Counted from the first letter of the stretch, positions 9,021 through 17,740 are shown. The stretch is DNA of 34,308 nucleotides from Luteimonas salinisoli (GCF_013425525.1 NZ_JACCKA010000038.1:1-34308); one strand, 5' to 3'. The notes: generated by a model not told the origin, from the sequence alone. Program-made: numbers and translations.

Positions 9021-10400
9021 TCAACCGGAGCCCTGGTCCAGTCCCGCCGCCAAGCGTCGGCAGTACGGCGCCAACGCCAACGCCCGCGCGAGCACGAACG
9101 CCACGAACGCCACCCACAGCCCGTGGTTGCCGAACCATCCCGCCAGCGGCCACACCAGCAGCAGGAACACCCCCAGCGAGACCAGTCCCGCATCGCGCAT
9201 CTCGCGCGTGCGGGTGGCCCCGATGAACACCCCGTCGAGCTGGAATGCCGCCACGGACACCAGCACGTACAGCGCGGTCCACGGCAGGTAGGTCGCGGCC
9301 GCGTCGCGCACCGGCTGCAGCGCCGTCAACGCTTCCACGACCATCGTGCCGAACGCCGCGATACCGAGCGCAAGCACCGCCGCGGTGCCCAGCGCCAGCT
9401 CGCTGGACAGTCGCACCGCGCGCCGGAAGCGCTGCGGATCGCGCGCCCCCACCGCCCCGCCCACGAGCGCCTCGGCCACGAAGGCGAAGCCGTCCAGGAA
9501 GAACGCACTGAACGACACCAGCTGCAACAGGATGTGGTTGGCCGCCAGGGTGACATCGCCGAACCGCGCGCCCTGGTTGGCGAACCAGCCGAAGCCCAGC
9601 AGCAGGCATAGCGTGCGCACCAGGATGTCGCCATTGGCCGCCAGCGACTGCCGCAGCCTTGCGCGATCGGCGATGCGCGCCCACGGCAGGAACGGCTCGC
9701 CGTCGCGATGGCGCCGGCGCAGCAGCCGCCACAGCAGCACCGCCGCGACCGCGCAGGTGGCCCACTCCGCCAGGGCCGTGCCCAGGCCGATGCCGCGCGC
9801 GCCCATCCCCAGCGCCGCGGCGAAATACACGTCCAGCCCGGCGTTGAGCCCGTTGAGCAGCAGCTGCACGGCCAGCAGCGTGCGCACCTGGCCCAGCCCG
9901 ATCAGCGCGCCGCTGAGCGCGTACAGCGCCAGCGCCGCCGGTGCGCCCCAGATCCGCGCCGCGTAGTACTCGCGTCCGACCGACTCCACCGCGGCGCTGC
10001 CGTCCATCAGTGCGAAGTAGCCCTGCACCAATGGCCACTGCAGCACCCACAGGCCCGCACCCAGACCGACGCCCAGCAGCACCGAGCGGCCGAGCGTGGC
10101 CCGCACCTCCGCCTCGTCCCCCGCGCCGTCCGCCTGCGCGACGAAGCCGGTGGTCGCCATGCGCAGGAAGCCGAAGCTCCAGTAGACGAAGTTGAACAGC
10201 AGCGCCCCCAGCGCCAGCGCCCCGAGGTCCGCCGCCGTGCCGACGTGGCCGATCACCGCGGTGTCCACCAGGCCGAGCGTCGGCACCGCGGCATTGGCGA
10301 TGATGATCGGCCAGGCGCGGCGGGCGATGGCGGTGCGGGTGATGGTTGGGAGGGGGGCGGGCACCAGACGCCTTGCCTCCTGCGAACAGGAGTGACTCAC
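9021..10400 (-). CDS. MATE family multidrug/Na+ antiporter (DinF-like)
   Basis: A 459-residue inner-membrane exporter with about twelve hydrophobic helices in two halves. The N-terminal region AWPIIIANAAVPTLGLVDTAVIGHVG is characteristic of MATE proteins of the DinF branch. The second half begins similarly (LAANGDILVRTLCLLLGFGWFANQGA). Family members expel cationic drugs or other compounds in exchange for Na+ or H+. The start used is GTG 10400, which overlaps the TGA of the M50 gene in a GTGA. GTG 10364 with AGGAGG eleven bases upstream is a serious alternative and would shorten the protein by 12 residues. It is the second gene of an M50-MATE pair. Confidence 0.92.
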   Translation of the reverse strand: MSHSCSQEARRLVPAPLPTITRTAIARRAWPIIIANAAVPTLGLVDTAVIGHVGTAADLGALALGALLFNFVYWSFGFLRMATTGFVAQADGAGDEAEVRATLGRSVLLGVGLGAGLWVLQWPLVQGYFALMDGSAAVESVGREYYAARIWGAPAALALYALSGALIGLGQVRTLLAVQLLLNGLNAGLDVYFAAALGMGARGIGLGTALAEWATCAVAAVLLWRLLRRRHRDGEPFLPWARIADRARLRQSLAANGDILVRTLCLLLGFGWFANQGARFGDVTLAANHILLQLVSFSAFFLDGFAFVAEALVGGAVGARDPQRFRRAVRLSSELALGTAAVLALGIAAFGTMVVEALTALQPVRDAAATYLPWTALYVLVSVAAFQLDGVFIGATRTREMRDAGLVSLGVFLLLVWPLAGWFGNHGLWVAFVAFVLARALALAPYCRRLAAGLDQGSG

Positions 10401-11617
10401 ACGGATCGCCCGGCATCGAGAATTCGCGCACCCGGTGGAGAACCGCGTTTCGAGCGGTCCTGCAACCGCTCTTCCAGCTGGTCCAGATACTCCCCCATCA
10501 TCGCCGCACTCGCCGGATCATGGATCCGCGGCACCGCCGCGCGCGCCTGCGCGGCCAGCGCCCGGGCGCTTCCGGCGTCATCGCCCATCGCGGCAGCCTC
10601 GGCATCCAACCAGAGGCGGAACGGCGTCAGGTCCAGCAGGCCACCCTCGCACAGCGGGCGCCACGCGGCCAGCAGTGGGGCGTCGCCGTTGCGGGCGGCA
10701 TAGGTGGCCAGCATCAGGGCCACGCCCTGGCGCTGGCCATCGGCCAGGTCGGAGTAGCCCGCGGCCAGGGCCTGTGCGGCAGTGCCGGCGGCCGCCCGGT
10801 CGCCGCTGTCCAGCGCCCAGCTGATGCGCATCAGTTGGGCCGTCAGCATCACCTCCTGCGGCAGGCCGTCGGGCACCTCGAGCCGTTCCACCGGCCAGTC
10901 GCGGGGGCGCACGCCGGCCACGGCCAGGGCCAGCACGCACTGCTGGGCGCGTGCGACGCGCGAAGCCGGTGTATCGCGCAGCAATTCGCGCAGAACGTAG
11001 CCGTCGCTGTACCAGCCTTGCGACCGGATCGGCAGCAGGTTGACGACGCCGAGCGCAACGCCGCCGAATGCGGTGGCGCCGAGCGCCACCGTTGCGGCAG
11101 CGCCTGGCGACGGCGCGAACGCGAGTACGGCCAGCGCGACGGCGGCGGCGAGCAGGTTGGCCAGGGGGCCGCCGAGGATGAAGACGGCGGCGGCGCGGCG
11201 CGACTCGGCCCTGGCATCGGGCAGCAGTGCGGCGAAGCCGGCCAAGCCACGGATGCCACCGCCCCAGCGCAGGCGCCAGCCGCCCATCCCGCGCTCCAGA
11301 CGCAGCGGACCGATGCCGGCACCCATCAGGCGGCGGCCGGTCAGCAGGCCGGCGACGGCGTGGCCGGCCTCGTGGACCACGACCTGCAACCACAGCATGG
11401 CGAGGACCAGCAACAGCAGGCCGGCGAGTGTCGGCAGCGAGTGGTGCTCCGCCAGGATGTCGACCACCCAGAGCAGACCGACACCGCCGATGGCGCCGAC
11501 GACGAACTGCACCACCCTCGCGGGCAGGGATGGTCTTGAGGGTGCGGCGGATTCCGCGATTCGCGGATACAGCGTGGCGGGACCGGCCATGGGGTGGCCG
11601 TCGCGTCGTGTGGTCAT
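10397..11617 (-). CDS. M50 (site-2 protease)-like membrane metalloprotease
   Basis: A 406-residue membrane protein. The zinc motif HEAGH (His82, Glu83, His86) lies in a membrane segment. A second segment holds NLLPI (193-197), followed by SDG with Asp205, the third metal ligand expected in M50 proteases. Four or five helices span about 33-200. The remaining 200 residues look soluble and helical and have no domain I recognise. Such proteases cut membrane-bound regulators or handle export; the target is unknown. ATG 11617 is chosen because upstream codons encode Arg/Pro-rich non-membrane sequence. It overlaps the MATE gene by four bases, so the two are probably made together. Confidence 0.82.
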   Translation of the reverse strand: MTTRRDGHPMAGPATLYPRIAESAAPSRPSLPARVVQFVVGAIGGVGLLWVVDILAEHHSLPTLAGLLLLVLAMLWLQVVVHEAGHAVAGLLTGRRLMGAGIGPLRLERGMGGWRLRWGGGIRGLAGFAALLPDARAESRRAAAVFILGGPLANLLAAAVALAVLAFAPSPGAAATVALGATAFGGVALGVVNLLPIRSQGWYSDGYVLRELLRDTPASRVARAQQCVLALAVAGVRPRDWPVERLEVPDGLPQEVMLTAQLMRISWALDSGDRAAAGTAAQALAAGYSDLADGQRQGVALMLATYAARNGDAPLLAAWRPLCEGGLLDLTPFRLWLDAEAAAMGDDAGSARALAAQARAAVPRIHDPASAAMMGEYLDQLEERLQDRSKRGSPPGARILDAGRSV

Positions 11618-11799
11618 CTCAGCACCCCCGGATGGCGTGGCTACCTTACCGGCGCGGGGCGGCGGGTGCATCCGGGGTTGGGTGGGGGGGCGGCGGGACC
11701 GGTCGCCCTCGCCCCGCCCCTCGCACTGGCGCGCGGACGCGCTCTTCGGGACACGGACGATCGCTCGCGAGCGCGCCGCGGGTTCGGCGCGGAGACAGC

Positions 11800-11860
11800 G
11801 GAGCAAGCTTCGCTCCACGTGCGACTCCCGGTCTTTCGGCGACGGGCCGAAGCTTGCTTC
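11800..11860 (-). terminator. Long inverted repeat just after the AI-2E transporter gene
   Basis: GGAGCAAGCTTCG (11800-11812) pairs with CGAAGCTTGCTTC (11848-11860) over 13 bases with one G-T pair, around a 35-base loop. It starts three bases beyond the transporter stop on the minus strand. The rest of the gap 11618-11863 shows nothing recognisable. The stem carries two HindIII-like AAGCTT cores and could be a terminator or another palindromic repeat. Confidence 0.45.
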
Positions 11861-11863
11861 GGG

Positions 11864-12973
11864 TCAGGCCGGGGGGCCGGCCGGGGCGCGGCCCCGGGGG
11901 CCGCCGCGCCGGCCGTCGAGGCGGCCGTTGCGCGACATCAGCACCGCGATCGGGCGGGTGCCGGGGAATTCGGACAGCACGATCGCCAGCACCGCGGTGA
12001 TCGGCACCGCCAGGAACGCGCCGGGGATGCCCCACAGGCCGCCCCAGGTGAGCAGGCTGGCGAGGATCACGAACGGGCTGAGGTTGAGCGAGTTGCCCAT
12101 CAGGTAGGGATCGAGGAAGTTGCCGATCACGAACTGCGCCGATGCCAGCAGCAGCAGCAGGGTGATCACCGTGCCCGGGTCGCCGAACTGCACGATCGCC
12201 CAGGCCACCGGGAACAGCACGCCGAGGAACGAGCCGATGTAGGGCACGTAGTTGAGCACCGCGATCAGCACCGCCCAGAAGCCGGCGAACTCCAGCCCGA
12301 ACGGCGCCATCATCGCCCAGCTCACCACGCCCAGCAGCACGTTGACCAGGGTCTTGACCGACAGGTACTGGCCGGTGCGGCTGTTGATGCTGTCGAGCAC
12401 CTGGTGGATGCGCGACACGTCGCGCGGATCGTCGGACAGGCTGCGCAGCTTGGCCGGGAAGACCCGTTTCTCCAGCAGCAGGAAGGTCACGTACAGCAGC
12501 ACGATCAGCACCGTCATGCCGACGCCGGTCACCGACACCACGGTGCTGCCGATCAGGTCCTGCAGCCGCACCTGGGCGAGGAAGTCCTCGCGCAGCGCGG
12601 TCCAGGTGGGCGCGGCACGCAGGCCGAAGAACTCCGCGCCCTGCTGGATTCGCTGCAGCAGGGTGTCCTGGTAGGTGGGCGCCAGCTGTACGACGCGGCC
12701 GAAGTTGTTGACCACCAGCGAGACGCCTGCGGCGACCACCACGCCGATGCCGAGGATCGACAGCAGGTAGCGCAACGGCGCCGGCAGCCACCGTCCGACC
12801 AGCGGCAGCGCGGTCAGCGCGCGCGCCAGGCCGATGATCACGTAGGCCACCAGCACCCCGAACACCATCGGCACGAACACCTGCTTGCCCACGTACAGCA
12901 CCCAGCCGACGATCAGCGCCAGCACCGCGCCGTGCACCACCGACTGCAGGCGGTCGCCCTGTGCCACGCTCAT
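11864..12973 (-). CDS. AI-2E family transporter
   Basis: A 369-residue inner-membrane protein of the AI-2E/PerM (formerly UPF0118) family. Members include E. coli TqsA, which exports autoinducer-2, and Na+/H+ antiporters, so the substrate cannot be set by family alone. The pattern of two helix pairs, a long polar region (about 115-170) and a C-terminal bundle is typical. Conserved phrases are VNVLLGVVSWAMM, LNYVPYIGSFLGVLFPVAWA and LNLSPFVILASLLTWGGLWG. The start is ATG 12973 (MSVAQGDR); codons upstream encode Arg-rich, non-family sequence. It ends in a basic Gly/Arg tail. It is a separate unit from the M50-MATE pair, 246 bases away. Confidence 0.9.
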   Translation of the reverse strand: MSVAQGDRLQSVVHGAVLALIVGWVLYVGKQVFVPMVFGVLVAYVIIGLARALTALPLVGRWLPAPLRYLLSILGIGVVVAAGVSLVVNNFGRVVQLAPTYQDTLLQRIQQGAEFFGLRAAPTWTALREDFLAQVRLQDLIGSTVVSVTGVGMTVLIVLLYVTFLLLEKRVFPAKLRSLSDDPRDVSRIHQVLDSINSRTGQYLSVKTLVNVLLGVVSWAMMAPFGLEFAGFWAVLIAVLNYVPYIGSFLGVLFPVAWAIVQFGDPGTVITLLLLLASAQFVIGNFLDPYLMGNSLNLSPFVILASLLTWGGLWGIPGAFLAVPITAVLAIVLSEFPGTRPIAVLMSRNGRLDGRRGGPRGRAPAGPPA

Positions 12974-13206
12974 GCCCCCTGCCGCCGACGGCCGCGGCGG
13001 GGGTGGGGTGACGCCACCGGTCGGGATATGGGCATGCTGGTTCCGGGCAGGACGCGGGACTCCGCGGGGCGGGTGCATTCTGGCATTCCCGGCGTGAGTC
13101 CGGCGCCGCCGCCGGCGCGCCGCTGCGTTGCGGCAACGGGCGAGGTGGCGGCGCGCGCGCCGATGCGGCCTAATTGGCTGCCCTGCCACTCTCCCCGGAT
13201 CCCGTC

Positions 13207-13581
13207 ATGCAGTACCTGTTGCTGGTCTACACCGACGACACCCTGCTCGAGGCCCTGCCCGAAGGCGAATTCGACAGCATGATGCGCGGCTGCCTGCAGC
13301 ATGCCGACGCGCTGCGCGAGGACGGCCGGCTGCTGGACTTCCAGCAGCTGGAGGCGCCGGCCAGTGCGCGCTCGGTGCGCATCCGCGGCGGCCGCGCCAG
13401 CGTCACCGACGGGCCGTTCGCCGAGACCAAGGAGGTCCTGGCCGGCTTCAATCTGGTCGAGGCGGACAGCCTGGAGGAGGCGGTGCGGATGGCGCAGGAG
13501 TTTCCCTGGGCCGGCACCGGGTGCATCGAGGTGCGTCCGGTGCGCGACGTCGGCGAGGTGCGCAGGCGGGTGGGCGCCTGA
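13207..13581 (+). CDS. YCII-family (DGPF) protein
   Basis: A 124-residue cytosolic protein of the YCII/YciI-like fold, a dimeric ferredoxin-like alpha-beta barrel. It starts MQYLLLVYTDD and has the hallmark DGPFAETKEVLAGF at about residues 73-86. Family proteins of this DGPF branch are often encoded by ECF sigma factor genes, but no such gene adjoins this one. Function is uncertain: some relatives are enzymes, others have no known activity. ATG 13207 is where family similarity begins. A paralogue on the other strand lies at 23669-24064. Confidence 0.9.
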   Translation: MQYLLLVYTDDTLLEALPEGEFDSMMRGCLQHADALREDGRLLDFQQLEAPASARSVRIRGGRASVTDGPFAETKEVLAGFNLVEADSLEEAVRMAQEFPWAGTGCIEVRPVRDVGEVRRRVGA

Positions 13582-13677
13582 GGGCCGGCCGAGCTCGCGG
13601 GCGGTTCGCGATTTCCGTCGCTCCCACGGACGCGTGCCGGGCCGGGAATCATCGCCAACTCCGCCGGCGGCACCCCA

Positions 13678-13835
13678 GCCTTCGCGGCCATGGGCCGCTC
13701 CTGTAGGAGCGTGCCGTGCACGCGAAGGCCGGCGCGGCATGACTTCCCGGCAATCACCGCCAACCCGCCGGAGACGCCCGCGGCCTTCGCGGCCATGGGC
13801 CGCTCCTACAAAGAGCGTGCCGTGCACGCGAAGGC
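13678..13835. repeat. Tandem pair of REP-like palindromes, copies B1 and B2
   Basis: Two palindromes of about 52 bases (13678-13729 and 13783-13835) lie 105 bases apart, each between the arms GCCTTCGCG and CGCGAAGGC. Inside are GCCATGGGCCGCTCCT and GAGCGTGCCGTGCACG. The spacer CGCCAACYCGCCGG is also repeated. They fill most of the 300-base gap between the YCII gene and the oxidase genes; the rest of that gap shows nothing. Confidence 0.85.
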
Positions 13836-13883
13836 CGGCGCGGGGCGCGTTCACATTTTCTGATTGGGGGCGCCGTTAGCTTG

Positions 13884-14846
13884 GTGGCTGCAGGACGCCG
13901 CCGCGGCGGCGCCATCGACGGCACGAGGGAGCGCACGATCCGACACCGCGACTGGCATCGCTGGACCCGCGGCGCGTTCGCGACAGCGGGCGCGGCCGCG
14001 CTGTGCGCCTGCACCGCGGGTCCGCAGTCCACGCTCGACCCCGCAGGACCCGCCGCGGCGCAGATCGCCCAGACCTGGTGGCTGATGTTCTGGACTGCGG
14101 CGGCGATCTGGACGCTGGTGCTCGGGCTGCTGCTCTACGCGCTCCTGCGCGGCCACAACACCCGCGCGCTGGCGCGGCCGCAACGGCTGATCGTCGGCGG
14201 CGGCCTGCTGCTGCCGGCGGTCGCGCTGGCGGCGCTGCTGGTCTACGGCACCGTCACCAGCGGGCGGGTCACCGGGCTAGGCGAGACGGTCGATGCGGTG
14301 ATCGAGGTCGAGGCGCGGCGCTGGGTGTGGGAGTTCCGCTATCTCGACGGCGACGGTGGGGTACGCGCCACCTCGACCGACGCGCTGGCACTGCCGCGCG
14401 GGCGGATGGTGGAGTTCCGCATCACCAGCGTCGACGTGATCCACAGCTTCTGGATCCCGCGCCTGGGCGGCAAGATCGACGCCCTCCCCGGGCGGGTGAA
14501 CCGGCTGCGCCTGCGCGCCGACCGCGCCGGGCCGATGCGCGGCCAGTGCGCCGAATTCTGCGGGCTGGAGCATGCGCACATGGACTTCGCGGTGCGCGTG
14601 CTGGAGCCGGACGCGTGGGAGAGCTGGCTGGCCGCGCGCAGCGTCGGAGCCCCTGGCGATGCCGAGCGCGCCGGCGGCGGGCAGATCGATCCCGATCCCG
14701 CTGCGGGCGCAGGTGGCGACAGCGACGCCAATGCCGATACGGGCGACGAAGCCGGCGCCGGGCGCGACAGCGGTCCGCACCCCGCGGCCGGGATGCGCGG
14801 CGATGCGGGCGCCGAAGCGGAGACGGCGCAGAGCGCCGCGCCATGA
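13884..14846 (+). CDS. ctaC: Cytochrome c oxidase subunit II
   Basis: A 320-residue subunit carrying the CuA electron-entry site. A signal-like segment ends ALCAC, a possible lipoprotein site. It is followed by the family phrase GPQSTLDPAGPAAA, two membrane helices (about 60-85 and 105-125) and the CuA domain: the His of DVIHSFWIP and the cluster GQCAEFCGLEHAHM (C-x3-C-x3-H-x2-M), all ligands present. There is no CxxCH, so no fused cytochrome c. The last 70 residues are a Gly/Ala/Asp-rich tail. The start is uncertain: TTG 13881 and GTG 13884 lack a good ribosome site, and no in-frame ATG exists. It overlaps the next gene by four bases (ATGA). Confidence 0.9.
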   Translation: MAAGRRRGGAIDGTRERTIRHRDWHRWTRGAFATAGAAALCACTAGPQSTLDPAGPAAAQIAQTWWLMFWTAAAIWTLVLGLLLYALLRGHNTRALARPQRLIVGGGLLLPAVALAALLVYGTVTSGRVTGLGETVDAVIEVEARRWVWEFRYLDGDGGVRATSTDALALPRGRMVEFRITSVDVIHSFWIPRLGGKIDALPGRVNRLRLRADRAGPMRGQCAEFCGLEHAHMDFAVRVLEPDAWESWLAARSVGAPGDAERAGGGQIDPDPAAGAGGDSDANADTGDEAGAGRDSGPHPAAGMRGDAGAEAETAQSAAP

Positions 14847-17359
14847 CCATCGCGCGCGAAGCGGTCGACGAGCCCACCAACCGCTGGCGCCTGGCGGAGC
14901 TGGCGCGGATCTGGGGCAACGCCCCGGGATGGCGCGGCCAGCTGACCGCCGTCAACCACAGCACCGTGGGGCTGCGCTTCATCGCCACCGGCTTCGCCTT
15001 CCTGCTGGTCGGCGGCATGCTGGCGATGTTCATCCGCCTGCAGCTGGCCTGGTTCGACGCCGAGGTGCTGGACCCGCGGCGCTACAACCAGTTCGTGACC
15101 ATGCACGGCACCACGATGATGTTCCTGTTCGCGGTGCCGATCATGGAAGGCTTCGCGATGTACCTGATCCCGAAGATGCTGGGTTCGCGCGACCTGCCGT
15201 TCCCGCGGCTGTCGGCGTTCGGCTACTGGTGCTACCTGTTCGGCGGGCTGTTCCTGTACTCCAGCTTCCTGTTCGACGCCGCGCCCGACGGCGGCTGGTT
15301 CATGTACGTGCCGCTCACCGACGCGACCTACTCGCCGGGAATGGGCGCGGACTTCTGGCTGATCGGGGTGACCTTCGCCGAGATCGCCGCGGTCACCGCC
15401 GCGGTGGAGCTGATCGTCGCGATCCTGCTCACCCGCGCGCCGGGCATGGATATCCGCCGGATGCCGCTGTTCGCCTGGGCGATCCTGGTGACGGCGTTCA
15501 TGATCGCGTTCGGCTTTCCGCCGCTGATCCTGGCCAGCGTGCTGCTGGAGATCCAGCGGGCATTCGACTTCGCGTTCTTCGAGGTCGCGCGCGGCGGCGA
15601 CCCGCTGCTGTGGCAGCACCTGTTCTGGCTGTTCGGCCATCCCGAGGTCTACATCATCTTCCTGCCGGCGGCCGGCGTGGTGTCGATGGTCGTGGCGACA
15701 TTCGCCAGGCGGCCGATCGTCGGCTACACCTGGATCGTGCTGGCCACGGTCGCCACAGGCTTCCTCAGCTTCGGGCTGTGGGTGCACCACATGTTCGCGG
15801 TCGGCATCCCGCTGCTGGCGCTGGGCTTCTTCAGCGCGGCGAGCATGGCGGTGGCGATCCCGATGGGCATCCAGGTGTTCTCGTGGATCGCCACGCTGTG
15901 GTCGGGCAAGCCGTGGCTGCGGGTGCCGATGCTGTACCTGTTCGGGTTCTTCTTCGTGTTCGTGCTCGGCGGGCTGACCGGGGTGATGCTGGCGCTGGTG
16001 CCGTTCGACTGGCAGGCGCACGACACCCACTTCGTGGTCGCGCACCTGCACTACGTGCTGATCGGCGGGCTGATGTTCCCGCTGTTCGCCGGGCTGTACT
16101 ACTGGCTCCCGCTGGTTGGCGGGCGGATGCCCTCCGAGAGCCTGAGCCGCACCGCGTTCTGGCTGGTGTTCGTCGGCTTCAACCTGACCTTCCTGCCGAT
16201 GCACCTGACGGGGCTGCTGGGCATGCCGCGGCGGGTCTACACCTATCCCGCCGAGCTGGGCATCGAATGGCTCAACCTGCTGTCCACCGCGGCCGGCTTC
16301 GTGCTGGCGGTGGGCACGCTGGGGATCCTGATCGACGCCGCGCTGAGCCTGCGCCTGGGCCGGCGCTGCGCGCGCGACCCGTGGCACGCCGGAACCCTGG
16401 AGTGGGCGATCCCGCAGCCGGTGCCGCAGTACAACTTCGCTTCCATCCCCGGCGCCGGGGATCGTTACCCGCTGTGGTCGCATCCGGCGGTGGCCGACGA
16501 GTCCGCGCGCACCGATGGCATCCTCGGCGACCCGGCGGCCGGGCGCCGCGAGCTGCTCGGCACCGGACTGCTGTCCGCCATGCCGGAACAGGTGATCCGG
16601 ATTTCCCATTCCACCTGGCTGCCGCTGCTGGCGGCGCTGAACATCGCGCTGCTGCTGGCCTGTTTCATCGCCAAGCTGTACCTGGGCGCGGCGCTGCTGC
16701 TGGCGCCGCTGCTGGCGCTGTTCCTGGCCTGGGCCTGGAGCACCGGCGACCGCCACGCGCCGGCGCGGATCGACGCCGCGCCGGGGCTGTCGCTGCCCTC
16801 GCAGTACGCGGCGCGCAACGCCCCGGGATGGTGGGCGCTGGTGATCACCCTGCTGATCGACGGCTCACTGTTCGCCTCGCTGGTGTTCGCCTACTTCTAT
16901 CTGTGGCTGGGCGGCCCGGCCTGGCCGCCGCCGGGCATCGCCACCGGCGGCTGGACGATGCCGCTGCTGGCGCTGGCACTGCTGGGCGGCTGCGCGGTCG
17001 CCGCCGAGCTGGCGCATCGCGCCGGCCGCCGTGCGCGCACGGGCGCCGGCGGTTGGCTGCTCGCGGCCATGCTCGGCGGCGGCTTCGTCATCGCGCACGT
17101 GGCGGCGCTGGCAGGTCCGGTGGGACCGCCGCAGGCGCATGCCTACGCCTCGGTGGTGTGGACACTGGCCGGCTTCCACGCGGTGCACGTGGCGGTGGCG
17201 ATGCTCGCGTCCGGGTTCGTCCTGGCACGGATCCGCCATGGCCTGGCCGGCCCCGCGCGGCCGCTGGAGCCGCGCGTCGCCGCCGGGCTGTGGCGCTATG
17301 CGGTCGGCCAGGGCGCAGTGGCCTGGGCGGTGATCCACCTGTTCCCGAGGCTGGCATGA
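14843..17359 (+). CDS. ctaD: Cytochrome c oxidase subunit I fused to subunit III
   Basis: An 838-residue fusion forming the catalytic core of a heme-copper oxidase. Subunit I (about 1-600) has the low-spin heme ligand His88, CuB ligands His266 (in HPEVY, with Tyr270 for the His-Tyr crosslink), His315 and His316, and heme ligands His401 and His403. Asp117 and Glu268 of the D pathway are present, which suggests an A1-type enzyme. The K-pathway Thr and Lys are replaced: IPTGxKVFSW reads IPMGIQVFSW, with Gln344. The subunit III part (about 650-838) begins ARNAPGWWALVITLLIDGS and has five helices. ATG 14843 overlaps the subunit II stop. Fusions of I and III are known in rhizobial and xanthomonad alternative oxidases. 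Confidence 0.93.
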   Translation: MTIAREAVDEPTNRWRLAELARIWGNAPGWRGQLTAVNHSTVGLRFIATGFAFLLVGGMLAMFIRLQLAWFDAEVLDPRRYNQFVTMHGTTMMFLFAVPIMEGFAMYLIPKMLGSRDLPFPRLSAFGYWCYLFGGLFLYSSFLFDAAPDGGWFMYVPLTDATYSPGMGADFWLIGVTFAEIAAVTAAVELIVAILLTRAPGMDIRRMPLFAWAILVTAFMIAFGFPPLILASVLLEIQRAFDFAFFEVARGGDPLLWQHLFWLFGHPEVYIIFLPAAGVVSMVVATFARRPIVGYTWIVLATVATGFLSFGLWVHHMFAVGIPLLALGFFSAASMAVAIPMGIQVFSWIATLWSGKPWLRVPMLYLFGFFFVFVLGGLTGVMLALVPFDWQAHDTHFVVAHLHYVLIGGLMFPLFAGLYYWLPLVGGRMPSESLSRTAFWLVFVGFNLTFLPMHLTGLLGMPRRVYTYPAELGIEWLNLLSTAAGFVLAVGTLGILIDAALSLRLGRRCARDPWHAGTLEWAIPQPVPQYNFASIPGAGDRYPLWSHPAVADESARTDGILGDPAAGRRELLGTGLLSAMPEQVIRISHSTWLPLLAALNIALLLACFIAKLYLGAALLLAPLLALFLAWAWSTGDRHAPARIDAAPGLSLPSQYAARNAPGWWALVITLLIDGSLFASLVFAYFYLWLGGPAWPPPGIATGGWTMPLLALALLGGCAVAAELAHRAGRRARTGAGGWLLAAMLGGGFVIAHVAALAGPVGPPQAHAYASVVWTLAGFHAVHVAVAMLASGFVLARIRHGLAGPARPLEPRVAAGLWRYAVGQGAVAWAVIHLFPRLA

Positions 17360-17733
17360 GCGGGCGCCGGCTCGGCCCGCTGCGCCTGACCGGCATGGCC
17401 GCGCCGATGGCGGTGTGGGCGCTGCATTTCGTGGTGGTGTACAGCCTGCAGGGCCTGGCCTGCGCCGAGGGCTGGCAACGCGACCGCGTGACCGGGGTGG
17501 AGGCGGCGAGCTGGTGGTTGTTGCTGATGACGCTGGTCGCGCTGGCGGCGATCGCCTGGCTGGGGTTGCGCGCCTGGCGCGCATGGCGCACCGCACGGGC
17601 GGCACCGGCCTCGGCCCCGGACGCGCGCCGGCACCGCTTCACCGCCGCGGTGACCGCGCTGCTGGCGCTGCTGGCGGCGATCGCGGTGGTGTTCACCACC
17701 ATTCCCGTGCTGCTGCTGGCGCCCTGCGCCTGA
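17356..17733 (+). CDS. Small three-helix membrane protein of the oxidase operon
   Basis: A 125-residue protein with no family I recognise. It has three hydrophobic helices (about 14-36, 50-72 and 95-122) and an Arg-rich loop between the second and third. A conserved-looking Ala-Pro and Trp-Ala-Leu-His in the first helix, and two Cys (in GLACAEGW and at the C-terminus), are the only notable residues. It overlaps the oxidase stop by four bases (ATGA), so it is made with the oxidase. It may be an accessory subunit such as a subunit IV or an assembly helper. That role is inferred from position only. Confidence 0.75.
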   Translation: MSGRRLGPLRLTGMAAPMAVWALHFVVVYSLQGLACAEGWQRDRVTGVEAASWWLLLMTLVALAAIAWLGLRAWRAWRTARAAPASAPDARRHRFTAAVTALLALLAAIAVVFTTIPVLLLAPCA

Positions 17734-17740
17734 GGAACCG

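Noticed and set aside
13678..13835. A CRISPR array made of the tandem 105-base units
   Set aside because: Only two units, the spacers are similar to each other, and the repeats are palindromic REP-type sequences; no cas genes are present.
15872..15920. The Lys in WSGKPWL as the K-channel lysine
   Set aside because: It lies eight residues after the VFSW motif, in a loop after the helix, and does not align with the IPTGxK position.
14339..16756. An 805-codon minus-strand frame opposite the oxidase
   Set aside because: His/Gln/Arg-rich antisense sequence without domains; the plus strand encodes subunits I and III.
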